Shown here: positions 45,155 to 56,324 of the stretch, in pieces
How the letters are laid out: the number at the start of each line of letters is the position of its first letter
How positions within the stretch are numbered: the stretch's first letter is position 1
Assembly: GCA_001599295.1 (NCBI GenBank)
Contig: BCGN01000008.1
Location: 620,001-684,000, forward strand
Direction of reading: 5' to 3'
Length of the DNA stretch: 64,000 bases
Source: Sporopachydermia quercuum
Lineage: Eukaryota; Ascomycota; Sporopachydermiomycetes; Sporopachydermiales; Sporopachydermiaceae
Notes under the pieces: generated by a model
Told to the model about the DNA's origin: nothing
Seen by the model: only the letters and a program-made list of their open reading frames with translations
Database searches by the model: none
Program-made: the position numbers and the translations under genes

Positions 45155-45438
45155 TTTGAATATGAGCTGATTCTATAGTTACTGATACTAATTTGACCGA
45201 TTTCTGTACTATCAAAAATTCAATACGTCGCAAGACTATTCTTCTCCTGTGTGTGTAGTGAAGTAGACATCAAGTAATATCTGATGGAACATTCGAACTT
45301 ACTGTAGTGTGAATCCTTACCGTCAATCATTGCGTCCGAATTTGGATTCACTTCGTGCGTCTTTTATAATTTTTCACTGTGAAGAAAACAAAATTGTGTG
45401 ACTTTTATTTCCCAATCATTTCATAACCCCCGTTTTTA

Positions 45439-45444
45439 CACGTG
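45439..45444. promoter_or_regulatory. CACGTG E-box in the RPS3 upstream region
   Basis: TACACGTGATC lies 285 bp upstream of the RPS3 ATG. CACGTGA is the Cbf1-type site found in ribosomal protein promoters of several non-Saccharomyces yeasts. A single six-base match; role inferred from position only. Confidence 0.3.
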
Positions 45445-45717
45445 ATCTTTTCATGAGTCTTCCATAGTGGTAGATATTCCTCAACATTGAAACAAGTAAT
45501 TATCACAACATTATTTGATTTTTGATCTCTTGGAACCTTAAATAAACAAAGTGATTTATATATACTTATATAAATCCTCATTTAATTGATTATTTGCTTC
45601 TTTCTACTCATTACTTATTTATAAATATACATTTTCCAATATTTATAGGACCCTACCTTTCTTTATCTGTAGCGTCATCGCCCATTAGCTATATCTCAAA
45701 TCATTGGTTTTATTGCA

Positions 45718-46321
45718 GTCCGCCAAATTGGCAGCAACATTACTCAACTGACTGTCAGCGCTGGTCAAAAAGCAGTGTTTAGCAATAGCAGAAGCTCTGA
45801 TTCTCTAACTGACCTTGTTCAGAATTTAGGCGGTGTACCTGCAGCATCAGACGAGACTGCAGGGAATATTGCTCAAAACGGTGATATTCAAGCGGTAGTG
45901 GTTTCGTTCATTTGAAGGTTATTCCATCTTTACTTCGTTCACTGGGAGGATTAAAATTTAAACTAATTCTCGATACAAACACCTACTATTCTTACTTCAC
46001 ATTTGAAAGTCTGGCCACCAGCAACCCACAAAACCAAACCATACTTCCAATAGCTGGAGATGATATTTATGCAAAACATTTTGGTTGTGAGTTCATTCAT
46101 ACCATCAGATTCAAGAACATTGATGTAGGAACTTTGAGCGATAGTTGAAGACTCTATCCCCATACTCCCATCTCTTGTGCTCCTTACATACCAAAAATCA
46201 CTTCAGGACTCGACGAGAAACAAGCATTGGGGTACTTTGAAATCATTCTACTCCTCTTCTTACTATACAGCAAGCTCAAGTCATTGTCAATGCAACTACC
46301 AAGATACTCCCGTTTGTATGA
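45718..46321 (+). pseudogene. Degenerate gene, probably for a secreted or wall protein
   Basis: Protein-like segments continue through about 600 bp of the plus strand but in different frames, with stops between. The first (from about 45718, VRQIGSNITQLTVSAGQKAV then SNSRSSDSLTDLV) ends in a stop at about 45915; the next overlapping frame gives LKVIPSLLRSLGG; the last ends QQAQVIVNATTKILPFV then stop at 46321. Helix-rich Thr/Ser/Gln/Ala composition with NxT sites recalls small secreted fungal proteins of the hydrophobic-surface-binding type, but I cannot assign it. No GT-AG introns with branch sites explain the frame changes, so decay is the simplest reading; assembly error or undetected splicing remain possible. 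Confidence 0.35.
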
Positions 46322-46894
46322 TTGTAGGCATATTGTAATACGTAGGAGGCGTTTTTTTTTCCTTAATAATTCAAAGTTTATTAAGTAATTATGTATACAA
46401 AATATTACATAATGCCTTAGTTTTTCTATTAGTCTTTTAGCTATAGTCGCTTTACAGTACTCTCTCCTACTTAAATACTTTCTTCTTTGTGCTATTACGA
46501 TCTATATTGTCCCACAGATCTTCCTCTAGTCACAGACACTACTTTCATGTTATTATCTTCTTTCTTTCCTGTCATGTAATAGCAATTATATCTTCAATTG
46601 CATTCGAGTATCTTTATTCTATCGTTTATACTTTATAACCTTTCATGCATTGAGTCGCTCAGCTCAATAGATTCTGCACCCTCAAAAGTATCAATTTATT
46701 GATATCACTAAGCATACAATACATTTACATTACATCACGGAGTGTACGAAACAAAAATTTTAAATTTAAGTATTAAAGTATATCTAAACAAAATCCCATA
46801 CCGTAAAACGTAACCCATTTGAAATAAAAATCCAATTGAATTCGTTCCTTTTTAAGGGAAAACGAATCGCTGTATTCTAGTATTGACATAATGA
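46322..46894. other. 3' flank of the CCW12-like gene
   Basis: AT-rich, no gene seen. A poly-T tract is near 46350-46360. Confidence 0.4.
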
Positions 46895-47140
46895 TTATAA
46901 TCCCAAAACAGCAGCACCAATAACAGCAGCAGCACCGGCAACAGCGAAAGATCCACCGTTAACAACGGCAGCACCAGTAGCGGTAGGAACAACAGGAACA
47001 GAGCTGTTTGCCTTGGTGTAAGGGCAGTCAGTGACGGTGGTATCACATTCGTAGTCAGTAACGACAACGGTGGAGTTGGCAGCAGCGAAAGCTGGGACAG
47101 CGGCAGCAGCAGCGAGAATGGCGACAGTAGCGAATTGCAT
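46895..47140 (-). CDS. Tiny GPI-anchored cell-wall protein, Ccw12-like
   Basis: 81 aa. The signal peptide MQFATVAILAAAAAVPAFA is close to the MQFSTVASIAAVAAVASA start of S. cerevisiae Ccw12. The mature part is short and Thr/Ser/Val-rich, with two N-glycosylation sites (NST, NSS) and a Cys pair (YECDTTVTDCPY). The C-terminus is a GPI signal: small residues (NGGS) then the hydrophobic AVAGAAAVIGAAVLGL. Ccw12 is a major mannoprotein of the outer cell wall. Here the Thr-rich middle is reduced to about 40 residues, so it could also be another small GPI protein. Codon choice is strongly biased to GCT/GTC/ACC-type codons, suggesting high expression. The long empty upstream region fits a complex promoter. 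Confidence 0.82.
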   Translation of the reverse strand: MQFATVAILAAAAAVPAFAAANSTVVVTDYECDTTVTDCPYTKANSSVPVVPTATGAAVVNGGSFAVAGAAAVIGAAVLGL

Positions 47141-50100
47141 TTTGATTGTATTAAGTTGAAGAGTTTTAACGAATTTCGTTGTAGAAGCGAGTGAATACTT
47201 AAGTTAGTTAATTTGCTATTGGTGAGTTTTAAATATTGTAGAAAGAGATTGAGAAACAGAAGAAGAGAAGAATGTTTATTGAATCGGATATCTCACTGTA
47301 TTTATACAATATGACAGGTTTATTCTACTGTTTCAAAACCCGCTGTAATTCCCTAATTTGTTACCGTCCATTATTTCTTGCGGACCTTTTATTTACTTTA
47401 TTTACATTTGTTATGATTCCAATTTCCATTACTGATTGTCGCATTCCACTTACTCCATTTGATTAGCGGCTCACTACCATAATAGCACTTTCACTAGTTT
47501 CATAACAAGATCTGCCTCGTAATTGTCCAAGTCAGTCCTTTTCTAATCCCAATTCCAGTAATAAATTACCTTTCGATTTCAATTTTCTTTCCAATCATAC
47601 TTGACACTACCTTTTCCATAACAATTACATTCAATTTTAATACCATTCTAAAGTATATTACTATATTTTCGGTATAGTTTTTGCCTGTTTCGAATGGTCA
47701 TTCAAGTTGTCAGTCTAAACTAGTGTTTTAGCCAGCAACTTAGGATGTTTCTGTAAAGTCTAAGCTTTTACTTCCAACTTAAAGTAAACTTTAATTATTT
47801 GGCTTCCTGTGAGTGTTCCTTTAACATATTTTTAAAGTTGTAAACACAGATTATCACTCAATTAGCAGTATTTTATTTTGTAATTGGTAGTTGGAAACCT
47901 TTTTAGCTCAGTTAAAGTTTGAGCTAAATTGGCTAGAACACTCTTATCACCAGTTTTCACCTGTTTCAATGCGGTTCTCGGAATTAGTATACCATGAGTT
48001 ATGAAAGGCGTATTCTAGACTTCTCAAGAATTTGAAAAGACATGGGAAAGACTGTGGATAAGAGATAACAATGTAAAAACATATAATATCTGACTGATGA
48101 TAAAGAGGTTATATAAGCTTATGATTGATTGAATAATTTAAAATGCTAACCGTTAATATACTTATTGACTCAATAATAAAAACTAAATTTCGCAATAAAA
48201 GTAGCTGGAACTGAATTTCACTAGCTATTGCTTGCTGCAAATATATCAATTGATTGTTCTTTCAGAAAAAGCGAAGGAATGAAAAAGTTTGACCGTCTAA
48301 AACAGGAAACATAGTGTTGCAGCAAATATTCTTATATTTGAGATATACTGATGTTAAAGAAACTGCGTTCCGCTGACAATTGCAGTGAAACAATGATGAT
48401 CAAATAGCCAAACAACTAACCATTCAGTTCATAAACGGACTGTATTCCTTCTCTGCTATATGAGGATTATATTACAATAAGTGTTTTTAGCTCTATGGAA
48501 ACAAGCAATGCATTGACAAAATTAATAGACATATATTTTTTACAAACTAACAAATATTAAATAACCTTAGAATAAAACTGACATCAGATTTAGTGTATAC
48601 CTGACAATTGTAAGAAGTAGGAAATAGTTACTAAATTTTAATTGAATATCGTTTGATGTGTCGTATTAGTCTAGGCCTAGTGTGATTGAATACTGGATCT
48701 ATCAAGTCAACTGACGCTTACTTAATGCCCCGGGCTATTTCCCAGTTCAAAGAGAAATGGTGCAGTATCTCTGGCTATTATGAAACTTTGATAGTTGACT
48801 TTTTATGGAACTTTGTTTGATAATTGACTTTAAGCTTATGAATGTTTATAGACTGACAGCCAACTTCGAGTGTTCGGAAAGTAACGCTTATATCACTACT
48901 GTTCATTCAACAATCGCTATTTATTATTTTAATGCTGTCCAATCATTATCAAATCTGGGATTCGTAGATTTCCCGACAGTATATGCTATATAATATTTTT
49001 TATAAAAAGATTTGAAATATTACTCGTGTATGTGAATCAACAACAGGATAGTACTGATAAAAGCCAGAAAAATGTTTTTTGAAAAGAAAGTTGGAATTTT
49101 TGTCCATACGAATTCGTAGCAAATATAATGTTCTAGGAAATGAGTCAATCAATATCGAGAATAAGCTTCTCAATTCCTCCTCGAGGCGAAAACATATCAA
49201 TTGACATGCAAGTGAATAATTGTTAACAAAAGCTTGTTTTGATTATTTGATTGATTTATAAGGAATTCCATTCACTATTACCTGTCAAATTGCAAATTTT
49301 CAAAGTTGATATATTTACGTGGTTACTCTAGCTAGCCTTTTTTATCTTCAGAACACATACTTCACATGTTTTCTTAAAATTTGTCATTGAGCATTATACA
49401 ACTATTGTTCTTGAATCGCGAGACTGAAATCTCTCTAGTGTCCTACTCAATGCTTGTTTCATTTGATATACTCGATTGTTATTTATTATTTTCCCATCTC
49501 ATTGATCTGTTGATGAAGTAACAACGCGTCTCTTTTGTTCTAGATTTTCAAACACGCTGAAAAAATATAGGTGATGTTAACTCAAGTTCCTGAATTACTC
49601 CGTCGAATAATCCAAGGCTTATTTATCATTTTGGTCCAATGACTTCTTATTAATCACATAATCACATGCAGATCCTTGAATCTTTCATTTATATTCAGTT
49701 TCTTTGGTCTTTCTATTTTCGCTATTAAATTTCACTGCCTCCTTTATACGGGAACAGCAATTTCAAAACATTACGCAGGATCATTCGTTTTAGATTACGT
49801 ATTCAAATAATAAGGACTACTTAAACTGTTAAACGATCTTGGAGAGCTAAACTATTTCTAACGATTCAAGGGAAGGAAAATATTGTACAATCAATCCTCT
49901 TCATAATCTTCTTCAGTGTTGAATAATTAAGCTCCTTACCATCACATATATCCCTTTCCTCTCTCAGCATAGTAGTAATGATTACTGCTTCTTCTCTATC
50001 ATCACCTTATCAATCTTAGTTGTATATGAACTTCACATCTCTTTTCACTAAGTATCTCTACACAAACCCCCTGATGCCAACTACATCATCGGCCTTCCCC

Positions 50101-50456
50101 ACATTTTACTTCAAGTCTCACCCTATCTTAGCACCTGCTCCTCATTAAACCTCGGCTGGTTAATAAAATCGGGCTTTTAACTAAGGGTACTAAAGGATTC
50201 TTGATTTTCTGTAATTATGACATTCACTGAAAGTATGTGCCATTTATCTATATAAGTCTAAAGAATTCTTGTTATATAGATGTCCCTGGTTATATGTTAA
50301 GATTGAAGATAGAATTATGAAATATTGTAGTGCTTGGTAGTTGGTGATATATTTCTTATTGAGCATTATTAAGCGCTATTATAGCTCTCATACAAGAGGT
50401 ACTGGTAATTGATTTCAACAGGTAAAAAAATACAGAAGATTTGGAATATTAGAACA
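47141..50456. promoter_or_regulatory. 3.3 kb gene-free region
   Basis: The largest gap in the window. No tRNA, no ATG frame of note and no intron-bearing gene recognised on either strand. It holds the CCW12-like promoter at its left and the ECI1 promoter at its right, where 49860-50160 is pyrimidine-rich. Local inverted repeats: AGCTCA/TGAGCT around 47906-47926 and TAGGCCTA near 48674. An unrecognised long ncRNA or regulatory region is possible. Confidence 0.4.
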
Positions 50457-51371
50457 ATGGCTACTAAACAATTTCCCAATACCACGGCAATCAAAGCCAA
50501 AAATCCTATTATTTTGGAAATCAAAGAAAAGACAGCTGTTATCACCATCAACAACAGTAGATCTCTTAATTCATTAAATGCTGAACAGTATCAATTACTA
50601 GCAGAAGCTGTTGAAGTTGCAGCAGCTCATCCTGATACTTTAGTTACTTTAATTCAGTCAACCGGTAGATTTTTCTCTGCCGGGGCTCAAGTGAATGACT
50701 CAAATATCAGTATATCATCTAGTCCTGAAGATACCTACGTCAAGTCAAATCCAAATAACAAATTGGAAAATTTTGAATCAGTTGAGGCCGTTCGAAAGCG
50801 TCAATTCATCGGATCTTTTGCTGCTAGAAATCTCTACTTAACTCAGTTGTTCTATAACCATCCAAAAGTTTTAGTGACTGCTTTGAATGGACCTGTTGTC
50901 GGTCTCTCTGCGTCTTTAGTAGCTATTAGTGATTTCATTTACGCTGCTGATTCTGCTTTCTTGCTCACCCCATTTGCTAACCTTGGATTGGTTACTGAAG
51001 GTGTAGCTGCATATACTTTGGTATATAGATTAGGTTTATCCAAAGCAAACGAAGCTTTGCTCCAAGCCAGACCAATTAAAGCTGACGAATTATACAGACT
51101 TGGTTTCGTCAATCAAGTATTCTCTACAAAAGATTATAAAACAGCTGATGATTTCAATGACGGGATTCAAGAACTGATTAAAGACAGGTTCTATCATCTT
51201 TCTGCTCAAAGTATTCTGGATATTAAGAAGATTATTCAAATATCTTTGAGGCCAGTCTATGATCAAATCAATGCTGCTGAAGTCATTGGAGGGTTAGACA
51301 AGTTTGCCTTGAATATTCCCCAACAGAGATTTGGTATGATTGCTTCTGGTAAGCTCAAGCATAAAATGTAA
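50457..51371 (+). CDS. ECI1: Peroxisomal delta3,delta2-enoyl-CoA isomerase (Eci1/Dci1 family)
   Basis: 304 aa from the first ATG (MATKQFPNTT); S. cerevisiae Eci1 is 280. Crotonase-fold enzyme that moves 3-cis/trans double bonds to 2-trans during beta-oxidation of unsaturated fatty acids. Oxyanion-hole motifs are seen at FFSAGAQV and GPVVGLSASLVAISDFIYA, and the catalytic Glu of Eci1 corresponds to E181 in NLGLVTEGVAAYTL. The C-terminus is KLKHKM; HKM has the same layout as the HRL peroxisomal signal of yeast Eci1, with His at -3, so PTS1 import is plausible. Dci1 is the alternative assignment. Confidence 0.87.
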   Translation: MATKQFPNTTAIKAKNPIILEIKEKTAVITINNSRSLNSLNAEQYQLLAEAVEVAAAHPDTLVTLIQSTGRFFSAGAQVNDSNISISSSPEDTYVKSNPNNKLENFESVEAVRKRQFIGSFAARNLYLTQLFYNHPKVLVTALNGPVVGLSASLVAISDFIYAADSAFLLTPFANLGLVTEGVAAYTLVYRLGLSKANEALLQARPIKADELYRLGFVNQVFSTKDYKTADDFNDGIQELIKDRFYHLSAQSILDIKKIIQISLRPVYDQINAAEVIGGLDKFALNIPQQRFGMIASGKLKHKM

Positions 51372-51552
51372 TGGTAAGGAATATTTTGGTGTTTTTCAGA
51401 TTACATGATTATTTATGATATGTATATTGTTTGTTTAATATATTGATATTTTTATGAATTTTCAAGCAGAAATTTCAACTGTTTACTATGGATATGTTAN
51501 TATTTTGTTCGTATTATGAGTATTATTCATTCTTTTCATTCCTTTCAATTTT

Positions 51553-52476
51553 TCAAAATCCGGTGGCATCTCCCCCTGAGATGAAATCACCATCAACCTG
51601 TAAGCCAGTTAATGTAACTTTTTCTTCTTTCAGTCTTTCCTGTTCTTGTTTTCTTTCTCTTTCTCTGCTTACAATACTGGTTCCTGCAATTAGCACTGTT
51701 GCGGAGAACAAAATAGCCATAAGTCCCTGCCGAGTGGTTTGCCATCTAAGAGATTCCACATCACTTTTGATTCCTCCGTTTACTTCGTTGGTAATCTTGT
51801 TATCCAACTCTTGAATCCTAAGACCTAAGCTTCTGATTTCCAAGTTAACGCTGCTTTTCTGGTCGTTTATTTCCATTTCAGCTTCATTTTTCAAATTTAT
51901 CAGTAATTCATTCAGTTCGTCTTGTAAAATTTGATCATCACGTTGAAGCCTGTTTAATTCACTTCTATACAACGATAATTCAGTCTCTCTCTGAGACTTA
52001 ACGTCAGTTCTTAGTTCTGATTCAGCAGCTTGAAATAAGTATGCCTCGTTCTCCCAATCCGTGTTCGTCACACTGGAATCTCGGCATCTGACCAATGCTG
52101 ACCCTAGACATTCCCTAATTATGTTTATCACCGTGTCTGATTGTTCGGGAGTAAAGCCAGCTGCATGCAGTCTAGAATATATCTCATAAGTGTCAAAATG
52201 GTGCATATAAAGTATGATATCGTTCATGCTTTTGCTCGATTCATCATTCTCTTTTCTATCCTGTTCTAGAATTTCTACCTCTGTTTCTAAAGTTTTGTCG
52301 AAAAAATTGTTGTTATTCGTATCCGTTGTGGTCTTTCCTATCTGGCCGTTTGGTGAGTTTAGGTAGATGATGTCTGGTTTACTGTCTGATGTTGAACTGG
52401 GTTTGAAATTTGCTGTTGAATAATTTCTGATGAAAGCTCTTTGAGCTTTCCAAAGAATTGGTCTCCATGAGAGCAT
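51553..52476 (-). CDS. Mitochondrial MCUR1/CCDC90-domain protein (Put6/Put7-like)
   Basis: 307 aa. The N-terminus (MLSWRPILWKAQRAFIRNYS) is a clear mitochondrial presequence with an RNYS processing-like site. The conserved DUF1640 region starts near residue 95: YMHHFDTYEIYSRLHAAGFT followed by PEQSDTVINII. A coiled coil covers about 145-240, and a single membrane span lies at about 255-275 (GLMAILFSATVLIAGTSIV). Yeast relatives Put6 and Put7 (Fmp32) are inner-membrane proteins linked to mitochondrial proline metabolism; human MCUR1 is associated with the calcium uniporter. The length is closer to Put6 than to Fmp32. It converges on ECI1, about 180 bp away. Confidence 0.86.
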   Translation of the reverse strand: MLSWRPILWKAQRAFIRNYSTANFKPSSTSDSKPDIIYLNSPNGQIGKTTTDTNNNNFFDKTLETEVEILEQDRKENDESSKSMNDIILYMHHFDTYEIYSRLHAAGFTPEQSDTVINIIRECLGSALVRCRDSSVTNTDWENEAYLFQAAESELRTDVKSQRETELSLYRSELNRLQRDDQILQDELNELLINLKNEAEMEINDQKSSVNLEIRSLGLRIQELDNKITNEVNGGIKSDVESLRWQTTRQGLMAILFSATVLIAGTSIVSRERERKQEQERLKEEKVTLTGLQVDGDFISGGDATGF

Positions 52477-53187
52477 TGATTGTTTGTTGAATTTTTAGCT
52501 TAATGTGGTAATAATGATAATATAGGCAAAAGTAGTATATGATGTTCAATCTATTATGATCGATAAAGCATGAACCATGTAATAACCTCACTATGCAACA
52601 CCAGTGTCTTGTTGTCCTTTACCTTTCAACTAAGTAATCTATCATAAAGCACTACCTTTTTGTTTTCAAACAGTATATCTAATATCTTCTATACCACTAC
52701 TCGTTGTTCATAGGATACTAGAACAATAAAACATGATTTTCCTCATTGTCATTCCTTAAAAGTTTCAGGAACATATGCATCATTAAAATAATGTATATAT
52801 TATATTCATGTGAGGATATATCAAGTCAACTTTTGGCTTTCAGATAAATGAATGGGTTATCACAGATTTCATCCTCCTTTTATATAACGTAATCATAATT
52901 TCATTAGCCGATAGTAATGATTGGGCTCTAATGTCAATACAACCGATGACATAATCATCAATTGTATATTGCAATTTTAATTCAATTCCACACAATTATC
53001 GAAAAGATAAGGAAGACAATGAGATAGAGAAGGACGGACGGGAGTACGGCTGGAAGAATGAAAGAGCAAAAGATGTAATTCACTTTATAACAAATAATTA
53101 TTGATCCAAGATTGTACAATATAGAAAGCTAATGATCGATGAAAAGAGAAAGAATATATATAACAATTGTACGGGAAATCTGATGAA
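52477..53187. promoter_or_regulatory. Divergent intergenic region
   Basis: Shared upstream sequence of the MCUR1-domain gene and the gene at 53188. AT-rich; no specific sites recognised. Confidence 0.4.
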
Positions 53188-53961
53188 ATGGAAGAAACAG
53201 AACCTAGTGTTCCAACTTCGTGGGGAAGTTGGTTAGCCAACTCTACGCAGGAACTGGGACAATCATGTATACGACAGACAAATATAATAACAAATAGTGT
53301 GACGAAACAAGTAGTGCATCTGTGTTGTTCTTGTAACTGTATGAGACCTAAAATGAGGAAAAGAGCAAACTACCGAAGAAATAGTGTTGATATATTCTTC
53401 GATATGTATGACGATGAAGGAACATTTGGACATGACGAAATGGAGCGATTGTTGGCAGCTGAACCAAATTTTCCCGAAGGAATTGTATCCGAAGAAAATT
53501 TAGATTCTCATTATGGAACAGAGGGTGCCTCAAGCCAGACATACAACATTGGGCATGTTCCTGACGGAATGGGATTAGTTGTTCCTGATGATAGTGTTAA
53601 AGGTTTCAATAAAGTGATGTCTAAAGTATGGAAATTTGCTGGAGCTGTGGGTAGGACATTAAGTGCAAACGGTAGAATAATACTGAAAGATGACAACGCT
53701 AGAAGACAAAAAGGGCAAGGTAGAGATAAACAGCCAGATCAGGAAAGAGGTAGATCAAGTACAACGTCGTCAGGATCAAGCGATGGGATACTATCTGATT
53801 ATTCAGCAGCAGAATTAGAAGACGCACAATTAGTTTCGGATGATCTATCGAACGTTCTGCAATTAGATGATTCAGCAGACTCGGCAAACATAACAATCGA
53901 TGATGGGGAAGAGTTTTCAGACTTTGTTGAAGCTGGTGATTCAGAAGAAGGCCTGATATGA
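53188..53961 (+). CDS. Unrecognised protein with a Cys cluster
   Basis: 257 aa from the first ATG (MEETEPSVPTSWGSWLANS). No family recognised. The segment VVHLCCSCNCMRPKMRKRAN near residues 42-61 combines a CCxCxC cluster with basic residues, a layout used for S-palmitoylation at a membrane or for metal binding. The next part (VDIFFDMYDDEGTFGHDEME, then LLAAEPNFPEG) and the middle (GFNKVMSKVWKFAGAVGRTL) look conserved and partly amphipathic. The C-terminal 90 residues are acidic, Ser/Asp-rich and disordered, ending EEGLI. An upstream exon cannot be excluded. Function unknown. Confidence 0.7.
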   Translation: MEETEPSVPTSWGSWLANSTQELGQSCIRQTNIITNSVTKQVVHLCCSCNCMRPKMRKRANYRRNSVDIFFDMYDDEGTFGHDEMERLLAAEPNFPEGIVSEENLDSHYGTEGASSQTYNIGHVPDGMGLVVPDDSVKGFNKVMSKVWKFAGAVGRTLSANGRIILKDDNARRQKGQGRDKQPDQERGRSSTTSSGSSDGILSDYSAAELEDAQLVSDDLSNVLQLDDSADSANITIDDGEEFSDFVEAGDSEEGLI

Positions 53962-54707
53962 GATTTGAAAGAATAGTCAGTCCTCCAACTAGTGGCCGGT
54001 TCACTCGTTGGTACATTATTGGATGAAAATTCAAAGTGATGATTATGATTTATGAATACTGAACACTGAATTGACAGATGTAAAATATAGGAAAATAGCA
54101 AACAAGCATAATACAAGATCGAAAGGGCCACTGAAACTGAAATATAGGGATTAGTTCAAGATAAAGAAAACATGAGAATAGATTAACAACCAGAATTAAG
54201 TGAATCTAAATGTATATAAGGATAATGCAAAAAGTCAAACAAAGAAAAGCAAGTGGAGAAAGGGAATGTAATGAAGGGGAAAGCTAAAAAAGAGAAAGTG
54301 TCAAAGAAAGAAGAAGAAGAAGAGGAAAGGAAAGAGAAAGGGAGGACAAGAGGCGCAAATAGTTAATATATAATAATATTAATAATGATAATAATAATAG
54401 TAATAGTTAAGAACAATCATGAAATAATAATAATAACAATAATAACAGTACTCAGAACCTTAGACGTAGGAGACAGAAATAACATAAGACATAAGAAGGA
54501 TATAATCAAAAGAGTATCTCAGAGATAAGACCATCAATAACTTTTCAGCTGAATGAACGCGACAGGTCCTTTGTCACCATATGATGAAATAGACGCTGTA
54601 ACTTTGAACATAGGAAGTATGAACCAATTCGACGATATGATGAATGTATATAGTTGATACACTCAACTTGTTTCCACTATTTGAAATTCAAACTAGGTAT
54701 AATTAAT
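53962..54707. other. Convergent intergenic region with a purine tract and AAT microsatellite
   Basis: No gene. Between the 53188-53961 gene and SRP1. Contains a purine-rich stretch (about 54236-54355) and an imperfect trinucleotide AAT/ATA repeat (about 54365-54450). Confidence 0.5.
54236..54450. repeat. Purine tract followed by AAT microsatellite
   Basis: About 120 bp of nearly unbroken G/A on the plus strand, including GAAGAAGAAGAAGA, then AATAATATTAATAATGATAA and similar units to about 54450. Low-complexity DNA without evident function. Confidence 0.75.
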
Positions 54708-56324
54708 CTAAAAGGTGAAGCCAGGATTAGTGGTATTTTCGTTAGTTGAACCAAAGGCAAAAGTATCTCCTTTTTGGTTAGGTTCCAACCCTGTTTCTTC
54801 CACTTCGTCTTCGTCCGAGAAATATTTGGTGATGATGGAATAAGCCTTTTGATAGATTTGTTCATTGGAGTTGTTTTGGGCTTCATAGATCTTTTCCATT
54901 CCTTGAGCTTCTTCAACATACAAAGCATATGTGTTTGTAGGTTGACCAGATTGTTGTTTGTCCATCTCACCAACTTTGAGAATGTTATCGATAGCATCTA
55001 GAGTAACTTGAATAATCTTGTTATCTCTGGAATTGAGTAAATCACACAAAGGTGGGATACAACCTTGTTTCACCAAGTATCTGATTTGATCAGGTCTAGA
55101 AAGACCACCTGAAGTAGCATTAGAAATAGCCCAGCAGGCTTCCTTTCTAGTTCGATATTCAGCAGAACTAAGGATTGAGACCAAGGGAGGAATCAAGTTT
55201 TCATCAATAACTGCTTGAATTTGATCAGTGTTACCGGCGGTGATGTTTGAGATGGTCCAGCAAGCTTCCTTTCTGATCGTTTCCTTAGCAGATGACAAAA
55301 GGTTTAATAAACATTTTAAAGCACCACATTCAATGATAACTTGAGTTTGTCTATCATCACCAGTGACAATATTACCAATAGCCCTCAAGGCAGGAGTTTG
55401 AATAGCTGTAGCAGGTGAGTCCAATAAGGAAACCAATCTAGGGGGAATATTAGCATCAATAACGGCTTGAATCTTTTCATTTGTTCCGTCACTGAGGTAA
55501 GAGATAGCCCAACATGTATCAACTAGAGTTTCTTCATCTTGTGAATAAACAAGCTTAGCTAAAGTTGGTAGGACAACAGAAATGACGTTCCAATCAGGGG
55601 CAGGATTCTTTCCTCTACATAAATTGCTGAGAGTCCAAGCAGCATTACGTAACAATGGAGTTGAAGCACCATCGATCAATCCTAACAATGGTGGAAGAAC
55701 ACCACATTGTAAAACATAATCTCTACAGTTAGCAGAATCACCAGCAATATTACCTAAAGCCCACACAGCTTGATCTTTCACTTCAGAGTAAGGAGACTTG
55801 AGCAATTCAATAAAAATTGGGACAGCATCAGCTTCAATGACAACTCTAGTTTGTTCAGAAGATCCAGAAGCGATGTTAGTTAATGCCCACGCTGCTTCAA
55901 GTTGAAGAATTTCTTGGGAGGATCTCAAAAAACTAACTAGAATAGGAACAACACCGGTCTCAATAACTTCTGCGATTGGTGGATTGTTCTCTTGAGATAA
56001 AATCTTTCTGAATTTGATTGTCGCACTGATTTGAGATTCAATATCTGGCGAAGTTATTTCTTGCATCATGAGAGGGAGCTGTTGAAGTTTTGCCGATGTG
56101 TCTGTATCCAACTCATCCTCACTATCAGATTCATTACCAGTGTTGATATCATGACTTTTCAAATCTCTTCTCTTCCTCAAAGTTTCATCTCGTTTAGCCT
56201 TTCTGATTTCTACTTGAGCTTCTCCATGACGCCTACGTAATTCTTCAGGTCTGAACAAACCTCTGTTCTTAAAATTAGTTCTTCTGTGTTCAGGAACAAA
56301 CCTTGATGTGGAATCTCCTTCCAT
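54708..56324 (-). CDS. SRP1: Importin alpha (karyopherin alpha)
   Basis: 538 aa; S. cerevisiae Srp1 is 542. An N-terminal importin-beta-binding domain is rich in Arg ([39 protein letters not shown]), followed by ten armadillo repeats from about residue 75 to 500. The Trp/Asn ladder that grips nuclear localisation signals is obvious in [56 protein letters not shown] and [11 protein letters not shown]. The acidic C-terminus ([10 protein letters not shown]) is the Cse1-export region. It carries cargo through nuclear pores with importin beta. Intronless. Confidence 0.97.
   Translation of the reverse strand: MEGDSTSRFVPEHRRTNFKNRGLFRPEELRRRHGEAQVEIRKAKRDETLRKRRDLKSHDINTGNESDSEDELDTDTSAKLQQLPLMMQEITSPDIESQISATIKFRKILSQENNPPIAEVIETGVVPILVSFLRSSQEILQLEAAWALTNIASGSSEQTRVVIEADAVPIFIELLKSPYSEVKDQAVWALGNIAGDSANCRDYVLQCGVLPPLLGLIDGASTPLLRNAAWTLSNLCRGKNPAPDWNVISVVLPTLAKLVYSQDEETLVDTCWAISYLSDGTNEKIQAVIDANIPPRLVSLLDSPATAIQTPALRAIGNIVTGDDRQTQVIIECGALKCLLNLLSSAKETIRKEACWTISNITAGNTDQIQAVIDENLIPPLVSILSSAEYRTRKEACWAISNATSGGLSRPDQIRYLVKQGCIPPLCDLLNSRDNKIIQVTLDAIDNILKVGEMDKQQSGQPTNTYALYVEEAQGMEKIYEAQNNSNEQIYQKAYSIITKYFSDEDEVEETGLEPNQKGDTFAFGSTNENTTNPGFTF

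Noticed and set aside
45173-45302. Possible intron in the RPS3 5' leader (GTAAGT at 45302, TATAG near the ATG)
   Set aside because: The only branch-like TAAC is about 5 nt from the acceptor, much closer than in the other introns here (8-25 nt). Not supported enough to annotate.
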